From: Myxococcota bacterium
GTDB lineage: Bacteria; Myxococcota_A; Bradymonadia; UBA7976; UBA1532
Length of the DNA stretch: 64,000 nt
Direction: 5' to 3'
NCBI GenBank assembly: GCA_023150895.1
Contig: JAKLJY010000017.1
Location: forward strand, 26,338-90,337
The notes beneath the pieces were generated by a model. It searched no databases. It was not told the DNA's origin and saw nothing but the letters and a program-made list of their open reading frames with translations. Below are positions 26,084 to 35,826 of this stretch, in pieces (within the stretch, counting starts at the first letter, position 1; every line of letters begins with the position of its first letter). The translations under genes were made by a program, and so were the position numbers.

Positions 26084-26749
26084 GTGGGTCAGAAGACGCA
26101 TCCGATCGGCTTTCGGCTCGGTGTCATCCGCACCTGGAGCTCGAAGTGGTATGAAGAGAAGCGGTACGCCGAGTGGCTCCACGAGGACATTCAGCTCCGC
26201 AAGTTCGTCAAGAAGAAGCTCAGCCACGCGGGCATCTCGAAGATCGAGATCGAGCGCATGGCCAACAAGGTGAAGGTCAATGTCTTCACCGCACGCCCCG
26301 GAATCGTGATCGGCAAGCGTGGCGCTGGTGTCGACGACCTGAAGAAGCAGGTGGAGAAGCTCACGAAAGGTGAGGTCTACCTGAACATTCAGGAAGTCCG
26401 GAAGGCCGAACTCGACGCGACGCTCGTTGCGGAGAATGTGGCCGCCCAGCTCGAGCGGCGCGTGGCGTTCCGTCGCGCACTGAAGAAGGCGATGCAGACC
26501 GGCATGAAGTTCGGGGCGAAAGGCTTTCGCATTTGTGCGGCCGGTCGTCTCGGCGGCGCCGAGATGGGTCGCTACGAGTGGTACCACGATGGACGCGTGC
26601 CGCTTCACACGCTTCGCGCGGACATCGACTACGGGACCGCGATTGCCAAGACGACCTACGGCGTGATCGGCATCAAGTGCTGGATCTTCAAGGGCGAAGT
26701 CCTCGAAGAGCACGGACCCGGCCGCGGCGCACAGGCCGCGCGGCGCTGA
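26084..26749 (+). CDS. rpsC: 30S ribosomal protein S3
   Basis: This 221-residue protein is part of the mRNA entry tunnel helicase. It starts at GTG ([13 protein letters not shown]) after a TAGGAG site. The KH domain has [19 protein letters not shown]; the C-domain has [20 protein letters not shown]. It is about 10 residues shorter than E. coli S3 (233) owing to a short tail. Confidence 0.97.
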   Translation: MGQKTHPIGFRLGVIRTWSSKWYEEKRYAEWLHEDIQLRKFVKKKLSHAGISKIEIERMANKVKVNVFTARPGIVIGKRGAGVDDLKKQVEKLTKGEVYLNIQEVRKAELDATLVAENVAAQLERRVAFRRALKKAMQTGMKFGAKGFRICAAGRLGGAEMGRYEWYHDGRVPLHTLRADIDYGTAIAKTTYGVIGIKCWIFKGEVLEEHGPGRGAQAARR

Positions 26750-26803
26750 CACTGAAGGCACGCCGCGGCAAACGCCGGCGGACTGAAGCCCGGAGACTGG
26801 AAG

Positions 26804-27214
26804 ATGCTTTCCCCGAAGAAAACGAAATTCCGGAAGCAGCACAAGGGGCGCCTGCGCGGCGCCGCCGAGAGCGGCTCGGACATCAGCTTTGGTGAGTTCG
26901 GTCTGCAGTCCCTCGAGCACGGGTGGATCACCGCCCGCCAGATCGAGGCTGCCCGTATCGCCATGACCCGGCACGTGAAGCGTGGCGGCAAGATCTGGAT
27001 CCGGGTGTTCCCCGACAAGCCGCTCACCAAGAAGCCGGCCGAAACCCGAATGGGTAAAGGCAAAGGCGGCGTCGAGCTGTGGGTCGCGAACGTGCTGCCC
27101 GGTCGCGTCCTCTACGAGATGGAGGGCGTGAAGGAAGACATCGCGCGTGAGGCGTTTCGACTCGCCGCGCACAAGCTGCCGCTGAAGACGCGGTTCCTGC
27201 AGCGGGGGGAGTGA
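26804..27214 (+). CDS. rplP: 50S ribosomal protein L16
   Basis: This 136-residue protein contacts A-site tRNA near the peptidyl-transferase centre. It starts [19 protein letters not shown], with [20 protein letters not shown] and [20 protein letters not shown] site lies upstream. The 54-base gap after rpsC holds no other gene. Confidence 0.97.
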   Translation: MLSPKKTKFRKQHKGRLRGAAESGSDISFGEFGLQSLEHGWITARQIEAARIAMTRHVKRGGKIWIRVFPDKPLTKKPAETRMGKGKGGVELWVANVLPGRVLYEMEGVKEDIAREAFRLAAHKLPLKTRFLQRGE

Positions 27215-27216
27215 AG

Positions 27217-27423
27217 ATGAACCCTACTGAACTGCGTGAGAAGAGCGTGGACGAGCTGAACGCACTCGATGCCGAGTTCCGTCGTCGACTGTTCGATCTC
27301 CGCTTCAAGCACTACACCGGTCAGCTGGTCAACACGGCGGACCTGAAGGCGACCCGTCGTGGCATCGCCCGGATTCAGACCATCATCCGGGAGCGCGCGA
27401 AGCTCCAGGGCGCGGCGGACTGA
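27217..27423 (+). CDS. rpmC: 50S ribosomal protein L29
   Basis: This 68-residue helical protein lies near the exit-tunnel docking site. It reads [18 protein letters not shown], then [23 protein letters not shown], and ends [10 protein letters not shown]. The ATG at 27217 is preferred over an in-frame GTG six bases upstream because it leaves proper spacing from the GGGGGAG site inside the rplP end. Confidence 0.95.
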   Translation: MNPTELREKSVDELNALDAEFRRRLFDLRFKHYTGQLVNTADLKATRRGIARIQTIIRERAKLQGAAD

Positions 27424-27434
27424 GGGATAAGCGG

Positions 27435-27707
27435 ATGAGCACCGAAACCGAGACCCGAGGCCACCGCAAGACACGCGTCGGCGTGGTGGTGAGCAACAAG
27501 ATGGACAAGACGGTGGTGGTCCAGATCGACACCCTCGTCAAGCACCATGCCTACCACAAGTACGTTCGCAGCCGCGTCACGTACAAGGCTCACGACGAGC
27601 GCAACGAGTGCAAGGTGGGCGATACCGTTCTGATCGAAGAATGTCGCCCGCTCAGCAAAGAGAAGCGCTGGCGTGTCAAAGAAATCACTCTGCGCGCCGC
27701 AATCTGA
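27435..27707 (+). CDS. rpsQ: 30S ribosomal protein S17
   Basis: This 90-residue primary 16S-rRNA-binding protein has [38 protein letters not shown] and [18 protein letters not shown], all typical. It closes the S10 group, 11 bases after rpmC, with a GAGGGATAAG site. Confidence 0.97.
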   Translation: MSTETETRGHRKTRVGVVVSNKMDKTVVVQIDTLVKHHAYHKYVRSRVTYKAHDERNECKVGDTVLIEECRPLSKEKRWRVKEITLRAAI

Positions 27708-27733
27708 CCCGGCGGAACTAGAAGAGGTGTCCT

Positions 27734-28102
27734 GTGATCCAGATGCAGACGGTCCTGACCGCCGCGGACAACTCCGGCGCGAAGAAGCTCATGTGCATCA
27801 AGGTGCTCGGGGGTTCCAAGCGTAAGTACGCCTCGGTCGGCGACATCATCGTCGTCAGCGTGAAGGAAGCGCTTCCGAACTCCAAGGTGAAGAAAGGTGA
27901 CGTCAAACGCGCGGTGATCGTGCGGACGAAGAAGGAGCTGCGGCGTGCCGACGGGTCCTACATCAAGTTTGACGTCAACTCCGCCGTGCTCATCAACGAA
28001 GCCAACGAACCGGTCGGCACGCGCATCTTCGGACCCGTCGCTCGCGAACTCCGCGCGCGTCGTTTCATGAAGATCATCTCGCTGGCGCCCGAGGTGCTGT
28101 GA
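27734..28102 (+). CDS. rplN: 50S ribosomal protein L14
   Basis: This 122-residue subunit-interface protein starts at GTG ([18 protein letters not shown]) and contains [20 protein letters not shown] and [12 protein letters not shown]. It starts the spc group. Its stop shares one base with the rplX ATG. Confidence 0.97.
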   Translation: MIQMQTVLTAADNSGAKKLMCIKVLGGSKRKYASVGDIIVVSVKEALPNSKVKKGDVKRAVIVRTKKELRRADGSYIKFDVNSAVLINEANEPVGTRIFGPVARELRARRFMKIISLAPEVL

Positions 28103-28476
28103 TGTACATCAACACGAACGACAAAGTTCAGGTCATCGCGGGGAAGGACAAAGGAAAGGTCGGCAAGGTTCTGCGCGTCGACCGTTCCGGGGCCCGCGTG
28201 GTGGTCGAAGGTGTGAACGTCGTCAAGCGCCACAAGCGTGCGACGGCCGCCGACTCCCAGTCCGGGATCGTCGAGCGCACGCTCTCCATTCCAGTCTGCA
28301 AGGTCCTTCTCTTTTCGGAGAAGCTGCAGCGTGGCGTGCGGGTCAGCGACCGCTTCGTCGGCAGCAAAGGTGAATTCCACGCGACCTTTGAAGCCGCCGT
28401 CCAGAGCTTCGGGGGACAGTCCCCGGAGCGCGTCAAGAAGGTCCGTCTCTGCGTCAAGACCGGTGAGGTGTTCTGA
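28102..28476 (+). CDS. rplX: 50S ribosomal protein L24, with extended C-terminal half
   Basis: This 124-residue assembly-initiator protein has an N-terminal KOW domain ([20 protein letters not shown], then [14 protein letters not shown]). It is about 20 residues longer than E. coli L24 (104). The extra length lies after about residue 78, around [20 protein letters not shown], before the normal ending [14 protein letters not shown]. The ATG at 28102 is preferred to a GTG one codon earlier; it overlaps the rplN stop by one base, and the rplX stop likewise overlaps rplE. Confidence 0.93.
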   Translation: MYINTNDKVQVIAGKDKGKVGKVLRVDRSGARVVVEGVNVVKRHKRATAADSQSGIVERTLSIPVCKVLLFSEKLQRGVRVSDRFVGSKGEFHATFEAAVQSFGGQSPERVKKVRLCVKTGEVF

Positions 28477-29033
28477 TGGGCGCCCGACTCAAAGACAAGT
28501 ACGAGAAGGACGTCGTCAAGGCTCTGATGGCCGAGTTCAAGTACACGAACCCTCACCAGGTCCCGCGCGTCGTCAAGGTCGTCGCGAACATGGGCCTCGG
28601 TGAGGCCGTGCAGAACCCGAAGATCATCGAGTCGGCGACGGCTGAACTCACCGCGATCACGGGGCGCAAGCCCATCGTGAACCGCGCCAAGAAGGCCATC
28701 GCGACGTTCAAGCTGCGCAAGGGCATGCCGATCGGCGTTTCCGTGACGCTGCGCCGGGACGCGATGTGGGAGTTCCTCGATCGCCTGATGAACGTCGCGC
28801 TGCCGCGCGTTCGCGACTTCCGCGGCGTCAGCAGCAAGGCGTTCGACGGGCAGGGGAACTACGCCCTCGGTGTGCGAGAGCACATCATCTTCCCCGAGAT
28901 CGACTACGACAAGACCGACAAGATCAAGGGCCTCAACGTCTGCATCGTCACCACGGCCACGACGGATGAGGAAAGCCGGGCGCTCCTGACGCACCTGGGC
29001 ATGCCCTTCCGCAAGCCGGGCGCGGCGCAGTAG
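28476..29033 (+). CDS. rplE: 50S ribosomal protein L5
   Basis: This 185-residue protein binds 5S rRNA and contacts the 30S head. It has [45 protein letters not shown] and [24 protein letters not shown]. Its ATG shares a base with the rplX stop. Confidence 0.98.
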   Translation: MGARLKDKYEKDVVKALMAEFKYTNPHQVPRVVKVVANMGLGEAVQNPKIIESATAELTAITGRKPIVNRAKKAIATFKLRKGMPIGVSVTLRRDAMWEFLDRLMNVALPRVRDFRGVSSKAFDGQGNYALGVREHIIFPEIDYDKTDKIKGLNVCIVTTATTDEESRALLTHLGMPFRKPGAAQ

Positions 29034-29042
29034 GAGTCAGCG

Positions 29043-29228
29043 GTGGCGAAGACGTCTCAAATCGTGCGGGCCAGCCGGCCCCAGAAGTTCAAGGTGCGCG
29101 AGAGTAATCGGTGCCAGGTCTGTGGCCGCCCGCGCGCGTTCCTGCGTCGTTTCCGGATGTGCCGGATCTGCTTCCGGGAACTCTCCCTTCGGGGTGAGAT
29201 TCCGGGTGTGGTGAAGGCAAGTTGGTAA
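29043..29228 (+). CDS. rpsN: 30S ribosomal protein S14, zinc-binding short form
   Basis: This 61-residue protein is the type Z form of S14, with a CxxC-x12-CxxC zinc site (C24, C27, C40, C43), rather than the 100-residue Cys-less form of many Proteobacteria. It starts at GTG ([10 protein letters not shown]) after a GGAG site. The ending [17 protein letters not shown] is typical. Confidence 0.97.
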   Translation: MAKTSQIVRASRPQKFKVRESNRCQVCGRPRAFLRRFRMCRICFRELSLRGEIPGVVKASW

Positions 29229-29262
29229 CAAACGGCGTTCTTTTTCTTCGAGGGAAATCTCC

Positions 29263-29661
29263 ATGGGGATGACCGACCCGATCGCCGACCTGCTTACCCG
29301 GATCCGGAATGCCTCGGCGGTTCGACATGAAAAGGTAGCGGTGCCCGCTTCCAACCTGAAACTGCGGATCGTGAACCTCCTTCGCGAGGAGGGGTTCATC
29401 CGCAACTTCAAGGTGGTGAAGGAGCAGCCGCAAGACCAGATCGTCATTTATCTGAAGTACACGCCGGAGAACAGCCCGGTCATCACCGGCATCGAGCGCA
29501 TCTCGAAGCCCGGGAAACGCACGTACGTCAAGGAGAATAGCCTCCCGAGCGTTCGAAGCGGTCTCGGCATCGCGATTCTCTCGACGTCGCGCGGTGTCAT
29601 GACCGACCGCCAGGCGCGAGCGCTGAAGGTGGGCGGCGAGCACATCTGCTCGGTGTGGTGA
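29263..29661 (+). CDS. rpsH: 30S ribosomal protein S8
   Basis: This 132-residue protein binds the central 16S domain and in E. coli represses the spc operon. It has TDPIADLLTRIRNA, RVYVKENSLPSVRSGLGIAILSTSRG-type core and the ending GGEHICSVW. It follows rpsN by 34 bases with a GAGGGAAAT site. Confidence 0.97.
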   Translation: MGMTDPIADLLTRIRNASAVRHEKVAVPASNLKLRIVNLLREEGFIRNFKVVKEQPQDQIVIYLKYTPENSPVITGIERISKPGKRTYVKENSLPSVRSGLGIAILSTSRGVMTDRQARALKVGGEHICSVW

Positions 29662-29691
29662 GTCCAGAGATCATCAGAAGGAAGATTCGCC

Positions 29692-30234
29692 ATGTCCCGA
29701 ATTGGCAAACTGCCGGTGAAACTGCCGGCCGGCGTGAGCGTCGAGGTGAAGGCTGGCACCATTCAGGTGAAGGGGCCGAAGGGCACGCTTCAGCGTGAAC
29801 TCCCCCCCGCCGTTGGGGTCACCATCGAAGCCGGCGGCGTCGTCATCAAGCGTGAGAACGACGAGCGCGAGGGCCGAGCGATGCACGGCCTCGCCCGTAC
29901 CCTGATCCGCAACATGGTCCAGGGTGTGAGCGAAGGCTTCACCCGGACCATCGAGATCGTCGGCGTCGGTTACAAGGCCGAGCAGAAGCGCGACTACATC
30001 GTCTTCTCGCTCGGCTTCAGTCACCCGATCTACTACGAAGTTCCGGCAGGTGTTCAGGCGAAGCTGGAAACGCCGACCAAGATCACGCTCACCGCTTCGG
30101 ACCGACAAACGCTCGGCGCCGCCGCGGCGAAGATCCGATCTCTCCGGCCGCCGGAGCCCTACAAGGGCAAAGGCGTGAAGTACTCTGACGAAAACATCCG
30201 CCGGAAGGAAGGCAAGTCCGGGGGCCGGAAGTAG
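29692..30234 (+). CDS. rplF: 50S ribosomal protein L6
   Basis: This 180-residue protein near the factor-binding site has two repeats of the L6 fold. It starts MSRIGKLPVKLPAGV, and ends with the conserved IRSLRPPEPYKGKGVKYSDE and a Lys/Gly-rich tail. An AAGGAAG site precedes it. Confidence 0.97.
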   Translation: MSRIGKLPVKLPAGVSVEVKAGTIQVKGPKGTLQRELPPAVGVTIEAGGVVIKRENDEREGRAMHGLARTLIRNMVQGVSEGFTRTIEIVGVGYKAEQKRDYIVFSLGFSHPIYYEVPAGVQAKLETPTKITLTASDRQTLGAAAAKIRSLRPPEPYKGKGVKYSDENIRRKEGKSGGRK

Positions 30235-30244
30235 GACGACGACC

Positions 30245-30613
30245 ATGGCAGAAAACAACAAGAAGCTGGCCAGCCGAATTCGCCGCAAGCGCTCCATCCG
30301 GAAGCGGATCTTTGGAACCGCCGAGCGCCCGCGACTGAGCGTCTTTCGATCGAGCATGCACATGTACGCTCAGGTCATCAACGACGACACGGGCGAGACG
30401 ATCGTTGCCGCCTCGACGCAGAGCGCCGAGATCCGGAGCGACCGCGAGGGCAAGAAGAAGTCGGAGCTCGCACAGCTCGTCGGCAAGCTCATCGCGCAGA
30501 AGTGCCAGGCCGCAAACATCTCCCGCGTGGTCTTCGACCGCAACGGTTTCATTTTCCACGGCCGGGTCAAAGCGGTCGCCGAGGGTGCCCGCGAGGGTGG
30601 CCTGCAGTTCTGA
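30245..30613 (+). CDS. rplR: 50S ribosomal protein L18
   Basis: This 122-residue 5S-rRNA-binding protein has RIRRKRSIRKRIFGTAERPR, LSVFRSSMHMYAQVINDD and the ending VVFDRNGFIFHGRVKAVAE. It is followed by a 106-base gap holding an internal promoter. Confidence 0.97.
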   Translation: MAENNKKLASRIRRKRSIRKRIFGTAERPRLSVFRSSMHMYAQVINDDTGETIVAASTQSAEIRSDREGKKKSELAQLVGKLIAQKCQAANISRVVFDRNGFIFHGRVKAVAEGAREGGLQF

Positions 30614-30632
30614 TTCCTTCCCTGTTTACATC

Positions 30633-30661
30633 TTGACAGCTATACCCCGCTCGGGTATAAG
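30633..30661 (+). promoter_or_regulatory. Internal consensus promoter before rpsE, with overlapping inverted repeat
   Basis: A perfect TTGACA (30633-30638), a 17-base spacer and TATAAG (30656-30661). The stretch 30641-30659 is an inverted repeat, TATACCC-CGCTC-GGGTATA, whose right arm covers most of the -10 box. This is the shape of an operator or of a hairpin at the promoter. It would let rpsE through rplQ be transcribed apart from upstream genes. Confidence 0.65.
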
Positions 30662-30719
30662 TCCGCGCCTCTCGATGGCCGAACGCCGTCGGTGCGCGTA
30701 CCTCGCATAGGAGTCGACC

Positions 30720-31223
30720 GTGTTGAAAGAGAACGAGCAGGAACTGATCGACAAGGTCGTTCACATCAATCGCGTGGCGAAGGTTGTGAAGGGCGGCCGC
30801 CGGTTCAGTTTCAGCGCGCTCGTGGTCGTCGGCGACGGCAACGGCAGCATCGGTATCGGCCTCGGCAAGGCAAACGAAGTCCCGGAGGCGATCCGTAAGG
30901 GCAATGAGCGTGCGCGGAAGCACATGTTCAAGGTCCCGGTCGTGAAGGGCACCGTGCCGCACGAGGTCCTCGGCCATTTCGGCGCGGGGAAGGTCTTCCT
31001 TCGTCCCGCCGGCGAGGGTACCGGCGTGATTGCCGGTGGGGCCGTGCGTGCCGTCCTCGAAGCGGCCGGTGTGCACAACGTCCTGACGAAGTCCCTCGGG
31101 ACGAGCAATCCCCACAACGTGGTGCACGCCACGGTCGACGCGCTTCGGCAGCTTGTCGAGCCCGCCCAGTTGGTGGCGCGGCGCGGCATGACGCTCGAGC
31201 AGGTCGGCTACGAGGCGAACTGA
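30720..31223 (+). CDS. rpsE: 30S ribosomal protein S5
   Basis: This 167-residue fidelity protein at the mRNA entry site starts at GTG with an AGGAG site 5 bases upstream. It has [41 protein letters not shown] and [17 protein letters not shown]. It is the first gene after the internal promoter. Confidence 0.97.
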   Translation: MLKENEQELIDKVVHINRVAKVVKGGRRFSFSALVVVGDGNGSIGIGLGKANEVPEAIRKGNERARKHMFKVPVVKGTVPHEVLGHFGAGKVFLRPAGEGTGVIAGGAVRAVLEAAGVHNVLTKSLGTSNPHNVVHATVDALRQLVEPAQLVARRGMTLEQVGYEAN

Positions 31224-31231
31224 GGTTCGTG

Positions 31232-31414
31232 ATGAAGATTACCGTGAAACTGGTCCGCAGTGGCATCGGCTGCACCGTGCGCCAGCGCGCGACGCTGACC
31301 GGGCTCGGCCTCAAGAAGCCGAACCAGGAGCGCACGCTGGTGGATACGCCGCAGGTGCGGGGCATGATTCAGAAGGTCGCGCACCTCGTGTCGTGGACCT
31401 CGGTCGAGGATTGA
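31232..31414 (+). CDS. rpmD: 50S ribosomal protein L30
   Basis: This 60-residue protein reads MKITVKLVRSGIGCTVRQRA, then LGLKKPNQERTLVDTPQVRGMI and VAHLV. The ATG is preferred over a GTG one codon upstream for spacing from GAGG. It follows rpsE by 8 bases. Confidence 0.95.
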   Translation: MKITVKLVRSGIGCTVRQRATLTGLGLKKPNQERTLVDTPQVRGMIQKVAHLVSWTSVED

Positions 31415-31417
31415 ACC

Positions 31418-31870
31418 ATGAGTGAGCTCAGCAAACTCTCGCCGCCCGAGGGCGCAGTCAAGAAGAAGAAGCGTGTCGGTCGAGGCGAGTCGTCCGGCTG
31501 GGGCAAGACCTCCGGTGGCGGCGGCAAGGGCCAGACGGTCCGAAGCGGTCGGCGCAAGCCGCGTCGCGGCTTCGAGGGCGGCCAGATGCCGCTCGCCCGG
31601 CGGCTTCCCAAGCGCGGGTTCGTGAGCCGGAACCGAGTCGAGTACGCGACCGTCAATCTCTCGGCCTTCGAAGACGCGGCCGAGGGGACCGTGATCGATC
31701 TCGCGTGGCTTCGCGAGAACGGACGGATCCGCAAGGGTGGGGCGATCCTGAAGGTGCTCGCCGAGGGCGACGTCAAGGTGAAGTTGACCGTCCGCGCGCA
31801 GAAGTTCAGCAAGGCGGCCGTCGAGAAGATCACCCAGGCCGGCGGCTCCGTCGAAGTCCTGGAAGGCTGA
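31418..31870 (+). CDS. rplO: 50S ribosomal protein L15
   Basis: This 150-residue late-assembly protein has a basic Gly-rich N-terminus ([36 protein letters not shown]) and a globular C-domain ([21 protein letters not shown]). It starts 3 bases after rpmD and precedes secY by 7 bases. Confidence 0.96.
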   Translation: MSELSKLSPPEGAVKKKKRVGRGESSGWGKTSGGGGKGQTVRSGRRKPRRGFEGGQMPLARRLPKRGFVSRNRVEYATVNLSAFEDAAEGTVIDLAWLRENGRIRKGGAILKVLAEGDVKVKLTVRAQKFSKAAVEKITQAGGSVEVLEG

Positions 31871-31877
31871 GTCGTCT

Positions 31878-33206
31878 GTGAACACACTGGTCGCCATCAC
31901 CAAGATCCCCGAGCTTCGCCGGCGCGTGTTGTTCACGCTCGGGCTCCTCGCGGTCTATCGAATCGGTGTGTTCTGCTCGCTACCGGGCGTCGACCGACAC
32001 AACATGATGAAGCTGATGGCGAGCCAGCAAGGTGGCTTCCTCGGCCTGTTCAACATGTTCAGCGGCGGTGCGATCGAGAATCTGAGCATTTTCGCCCTGG
32101 GCGTCATGCCCTACATCTCCGCGTCGATCATCTTCCAGCTCCTGACCGTGGTGATCCCGACGCTGGACCGCCTCAACAAAGAAGGGGAGCAGGGACGACG
32201 CAAGATCAATCAGTGGACCCGCTACGCCACGATTCTGCTCTCCATGGTGCAGGGGTACTTCATCGCGCTGTACCTCGAGAACCTGAGCAGCGCCGGCGGG
32301 GCCGGTCAGATTGTTCACAACCCGGGCACGTTCGGCTTCCGAGCACTGACCGTCCTGACCTTGATGGCGGGCACCGCGTTCATCATGTGGCTCGGTGAGC
32401 AGATCACCGAGCGCGGCATTGGTAACGGGATGAGCGTCATCATCTTCGCCGGCATCGTGAACGGGCTTCCGCAGGCCTTGATGCAGATTGGCGAGGCACT
32501 GAAGGGTGGGATGCAGGTCTTCGACATCCTGCTGCTCGCAGCGGTCGTCGTCCTGGTGATTCTTGCCATCGTGTTCATGGAACGGGCTCAGCGCCGCATT
32601 CCGATTCAGTATGCGAAGCGCTTGGTCGGCAATCGGGTCGCTGCGGCCCAGAGCACCCACCTGCCCCTGCGGCTGAACATGGCGGGCGTGATCCCTCCGA
32701 TTTTCGCTTCTTCCATTCTCATGTTTCCGAGTTCCGTCGCGAGCTGGACGGATGCCGAGTGGATGGTCATGGTGCGGACGGCGATGACGCCGGGCACCTG
32801 GCAGTACAATACGTGCTTCGTCGCGCTGATCGTCTTCTTCAGCTACTTCTATACCGCCGTGATGTTCAACCCGGTGGACGTGGCGGAGAATCTGAAGAAG
32901 TACGGCGGCTACATCCCGGGCATTCGACCGGGCACCAAGACGGCGGAGTACATTGATCACGTGCTTTCGCGCCTGACGACCGCGGGGGCTGTCTACATTG
33001 CCGCGGTCTGCGTGCTGCCCGTGCTGATGCAGGAGAAGTTCAGCGTGTCGTTCTACTTCGGTGGAACGTCGCTCCTGATCGTCGTCTCCGTCGCACTCGA
33101 CACGATCCAGCAGATCGAGAGCCACCTGATCACGCGGAACTACGAGGGCTTCACCGAGTCCAAGGGACCGCGCATTCGAAGTCGTCGTCCCGGGGAGGAT
33201 GGCTGA
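31878..33206 (+). CDS. secY: Preprotein translocase subunit SecY
   Basis: This 442-residue channel subunit has about ten membrane helices. It starts at GTG ([22 protein letters not shown]), has the plug region, [15 protein letters not shown], the [18 protein letters not shown] lateral-gate region and the C-terminal cytoplasmic [20 protein letters not shown]. It partners with secE at 8170. Its TGA abuts the adk ATG with no gap. Confidence 0.97.
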   Translation: MNTLVAITKIPELRRRVLFTLGLLAVYRIGVFCSLPGVDRHNMMKLMASQQGGFLGLFNMFSGGAIENLSIFALGVMPYISASIIFQLLTVVIPTLDRLNKEGEQGRRKINQWTRYATILLSMVQGYFIALYLENLSSAGGAGQIVHNPGTFGFRALTVLTLMAGTAFIMWLGEQITERGIGNGMSVIIFAGIVNGLPQALMQIGEALKGGMQVFDILLLAAVVVLVILAIVFMERAQRRIPIQYAKRLVGNRVAAAQSTHLPLRLNMAGVIPPIFASSILMFPSSVASWTDAEWMVMVRTAMTPGTWQYNTCFVALIVFFSYFYTAVMFNPVDVAENLKKYGGYIPGIRPGTKTAEYIDHVLSRLTTAGAVYIAAVCVLPVLMQEKFSVSFYFGGTSLLIVVSVALDTIQQIESHLITRNYEGFTESKGPRIRSRRPGEDG

Positions 33207-33848
33207 ATGGGCGCTCGACGCTTCATTCTTCTCGGCCCTCCCGGCGCCGGCAAGGGAACCCAGTCCGCTCGGCTGATCGAGGCGCTCGGTGTTCCCCAGA
33301 TTTCTACCGGCGATCTGCTACGCGCCGCACGGAAGGCCGGCACCGAGCTCGGGAAGCAGGCGCAGGCGTACATGGACGCCGGCCAACTCGTTCCGGACGC
33401 ACTCGTGCTCTCGCTCGTCGAAGAGCGGCTCGCCCGGGAGGATGCTCGGACCGGTTACATCCTGGATGGTTTTCCCCGCAACATTGCGCAGGCGGAGGCG
33501 CTCGCGAGTCGAGGAATCGCCGTCGAACGCGTCGTCAACGTGGTTGTGGATTCGTCCGCGCTTCTCGGGCGACTCACCGGGCGTCGCGTCTGTCAGCAGT
33601 GCGGGGCGACGTATCACATTCAGACCGCACCGACGAGCCGCGAAGGCGTTTGTGACGCGTGCGGTGGTGTGGTGTCGCAGCGCAAGGACGACGATGCGGC
33701 GGTGATTGCCAACCGCCTCGAGGTCTACCACCGGGAGACCTCGCCCCTGATTGAATACTACGATCGGCGCGGTTTGCTCCGCTCCGTCGATGGACTGCAG
33801 ACGGCAGACGTTGTCTTCGATGCGGTCCTTGCGGCGCTCGAAAATTGA
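33207..33848 (+). CDS. adk: Adenylate kinase
   Basis: This 213-residue enzyme balances AMP, ADP and ATP. P-loop GPPGAGKGT spans 10-18; DGFPRN lies near residue 90. The LID carries a four-Cys zinc site (C129, C132, C149, C152), typical of Gram-positive and some deltaproteobacterial forms rather than E. coli. It is coupled to secY and overlaps map by 4 bases. Codon use is less G/C-biased than the ribosomal genes around it. Confidence 0.96.
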   Translation: MGARRFILLGPPGAGKGTQSARLIEALGVPQISTGDLLRAARKAGTELGKQAQAYMDAGQLVPDALVLSLVEERLAREDARTGYILDGFPRNIAQAEALASRGIAVERVVNVVVDSSALLGRLTGRRVCQQCGATYHIQTAPTSREGVCDACGGVVSQRKDDDAAVIANRLEVYHRETSPLIEYYDRRGLLRSVDGLQTADVVFDAVLAALEN

Positions 33849-34642
33849 AAGCCCGACGTGGCGAGCTGATTCTGAAGTCGAAGCGCGAGTTGGACTTGAT
33901 TCGCGTTGCGGCCTCAACGGTCAGTGAGATCCTTGACGAACTGGAATTGCTCTGTGTGCCTGGCGCGACGACGGCCGATCTGGATGCCGCCGCCGAAGCG
34001 AAGTGCCGCGAGCGCGGGGTAACCCCAGCCTTCAAGGGGCTGTACGGCTTTCCTGCGTGCCTCTGTGTCGCGGTGAATGAAGAGGTCGTTCACGGAATTC
34101 CGTCGAAACGGAAGGTCTTGAAAGACGGCGACATCATCGGACTCGACTTTGGCGTCGTCTACAAAGGCTGGTACGGAGACCATGCGCGGACGGTGGGTGT
34201 CGGTGAGGTCGACCCCGCGACCCGAACGCTGGTGGAAGTGACGCGCCGCTGTCTCGAAAAGGCGGCGGCCGCTTGTCATCCCGGCGGACGCCTATGCGAG
34301 ATCGGCCGTGCGGTCGAGGAACTCGCCGGCGAGTATCGGTTTGGTGTGGTGCGCGACTTCGTCGGACATGGAATCGGGCGCCGGCTCCATGAAGATCCGC
34401 AGGTCCCGAACTACTTCGATCCGCATGATCGACAAGTTTTGAAGACGGGGATGGTGCTTTGCATCGAACCCATGATAAACGCCGGGACCCACGAGGTTCG
34501 CATGTTGAGCGACGACTGGACGGCGGTCACCGCCGATGGTAAACGCTCGGCACATTTTGAGCACACGATCGCTGTGACCGACAACGGTCCTGAAATTCTC
34601 AGTCGGTCGGGTTTCGGCGCCGCGAGAGCGGTCGCGGGTTGA
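33845..34642 (+). CDS. map: Methionine aminopeptidase, type I
   Basis: This 265-residue dimetal enzyme removes the initiator Met from nascent proteins. Metal ligands D101, D112, H175, E208 and E239 match E. coli D97, D108, H171, E204 and E235; the catalytic His is H83. Translation starts at TTG overlapping the adk stop (TTGA), suggesting coupling and modest expression. No N-terminal zinc-finger extension is present. Confidence 0.95.
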   Translation: MKARRGELILKSKRELDLIRVAASTVSEILDELELLCVPGATTADLDAAAEAKCRERGVTPAFKGLYGFPACLCVAVNEEVVHGIPSKRKVLKDGDIIGLDFGVVYKGWYGDHARTVGVGEVDPATRTLVEVTRRCLEKAAAACHPGGRLCEIGRAVEELAGEYRFGVVRDFVGHGIGRRLHEDPQVPNYFDPHDRQVLKTGMVLCIEPMINAGTHEVRMLSDDWTAVTADGKRSAHFEHTIAVTDNGPEILSRSGFGAARAVAG

Positions 34643-34657
34643 GAGAATCGACACAGT

Positions 34658-34876
34658 ATGGCGAAGGAAGAAGGAATCGAGGTCGAAGGCCGGGTGGTCG
34701 AACCACTGCCGAACGCGATGTTTCGCGTGGAGCTCGAGAATGGTCACCAGGTCCTCGCGCACATCTCCGGGAAGATGCGGATGCACTTCATCAAGATCCT
34801 CCCGGGGGACAAGGTGACGGTTCAACTCTCGCCCTATGATTTGACGCGCGGCCGTATCACGTATCGGTCGAAGTGA
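34658..34876 (+). CDS. infA: Translation initiation factor IF-1
   Basis: This 72-residue S1/OB-fold protein binds the 30S A site. It reads [40 protein letters not shown] and RGRITYRSK, all standard. It follows map by 15 bases. Confidence 0.98.
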   Translation: MAKEEGIEVEGRVVEPLPNAMFRVELENGHQVLAHISGKMRMHFIKILPGDKVTVQLSPYDLTRGRITYRSK

Positions 34877-34895
34877 GAGTACGAGGAGCGGTGAA

Positions 34896-35009
34896 ATGAA
34901 GGTCCGTGCATCCGTGAAGCGGATTTGCGAGAAGTGCAAGGTGATCCGGCGACACGGCCGGGTTCGCGTGATCTGTGAGGATCCGCGGCACAAGCAGCGC
35001 CAGGGCTGA
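34896..35009 (+). CDS. rpmJ: 50S ribosomal protein L36
   Basis: This 37-residue zinc-ribbon protein carries C11, C14, C27 and H32. It begins [28 protein letters not shown] site lies 7 bases before the ATG. It sits between infA and rpsM in the conserved order. Confidence 0.97.
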   Translation: MKVRASVKRICEKCKVIRRHGRVRVICEDPRHKQRQG

Positions 35010-35035
35010 GCTCGGCGAGAAGGAGAGACAAGAAC

Positions 35036-35401
35036 ATGGCGCGTATTGCTGGTGTCGACCTTCCGCGCAACAAGCGGATCGAGATCGCCCTGACCTACAT
35101 TCACGGGATCGGCCGCGCGACGTCGCAGCGGATCCTCGACAAGTGCGGCATCGAGCGGAGCCTGCGCACGGACAACCTGTCCGAGGTGGACATCCGCAAG
35201 ATCCGTACGGTCATCGACGAGAACATCAAGGTCGAGGGTGATCTTCGCCGGGATGTTCAGCTGAGCATCAAGCGATTGATGGACCTGGGATGCTACCGGG
35301 GACTGCGGCATCGTCGCGGTCTGCCCGTTCGTGGCCAGCGGACGCGGACGAATGCTCGGACGCGTAAGGGCCCGCGTCGCGTGGTCATGAAGAAGAAGTG
35401 A
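35036..35401 (+). CDS. rpsM: 30S ribosomal protein S13
   Basis: This 121-residue 30S-head protein forms intersubunit bridges. It has [34 protein letters not shown] and the ending [14 protein letters not shown]. It opens the alpha-operon genes; a GAAGGAGAG site precedes it. Confidence 0.98.
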   Translation: MARIAGVDLPRNKRIEIALTYIHGIGRATSQRILDKCGIERSLRTDNLSEVDIRKIRTVIDENIKVEGDLRRDVQLSIKRLMDLGCYRGLRHRRGLPVRGQRTRTNARTRKGPRRVVMKKK

Positions 35402-35417
35402 GCCCGGAGCAATAATC

Positions 35418-35813
35418 ATGCAGAAGCAGGCGACGGCGAAGGGTGCCAAGAAGAAGGTTCGCAAGAACATTCAATCGGGCATTGCGCACATCCAGGCGAC
35501 GTTCAACAACACGATCGTCACCATTACGGACGTGCAGGGGAACTGTGTTTCGTGGTCCTCGGCGGGGGCACGTGGCTTCAAGGGCAGCCGAAAGAGCACG
35601 CCCTTCGCTGCGCAGCTGGCTGCCGAGGAGGCCGCGCGGAAGGCGATGGAGCACGGCATGCGCTCGATCGGCATCTACGTGACGGGGCCTGGTGCGGGCC
35701 GCGAGGCCGCGCTCCGCGCGCTCCACACGGTCGGCTTCAAGATCACGCACATCCGGGACGTCACCCCCGTGCCGCACAATGGCTGCCGCCCGCCCAAGCG
35801 CCGGCGCGTCTGA
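35418..35813 (+). CDS. rpsK: 30S ribosomal protein S11
   Basis: This 131-residue platform protein has [37 protein letters not shown] and the ending [18 protein letters not shown]. The Asn-Gly in HNGCRPPK is the site known to form isoaspartate in E. coli. Confidence 0.98.
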   Translation: MQKQATAKGAKKKVRKNIQSGIAHIQATFNNTIVTITDVQGNCVSWSSAGARGFKGSRKSTPFAAQLAAEEAARKAMEHGMRSIGIYVTGPGAGREAALRALHTVGFKITHIRDVTPVPHNGCRPPKRRRV

Positions 35814-35826
35814 GGAGTAGAGAACC

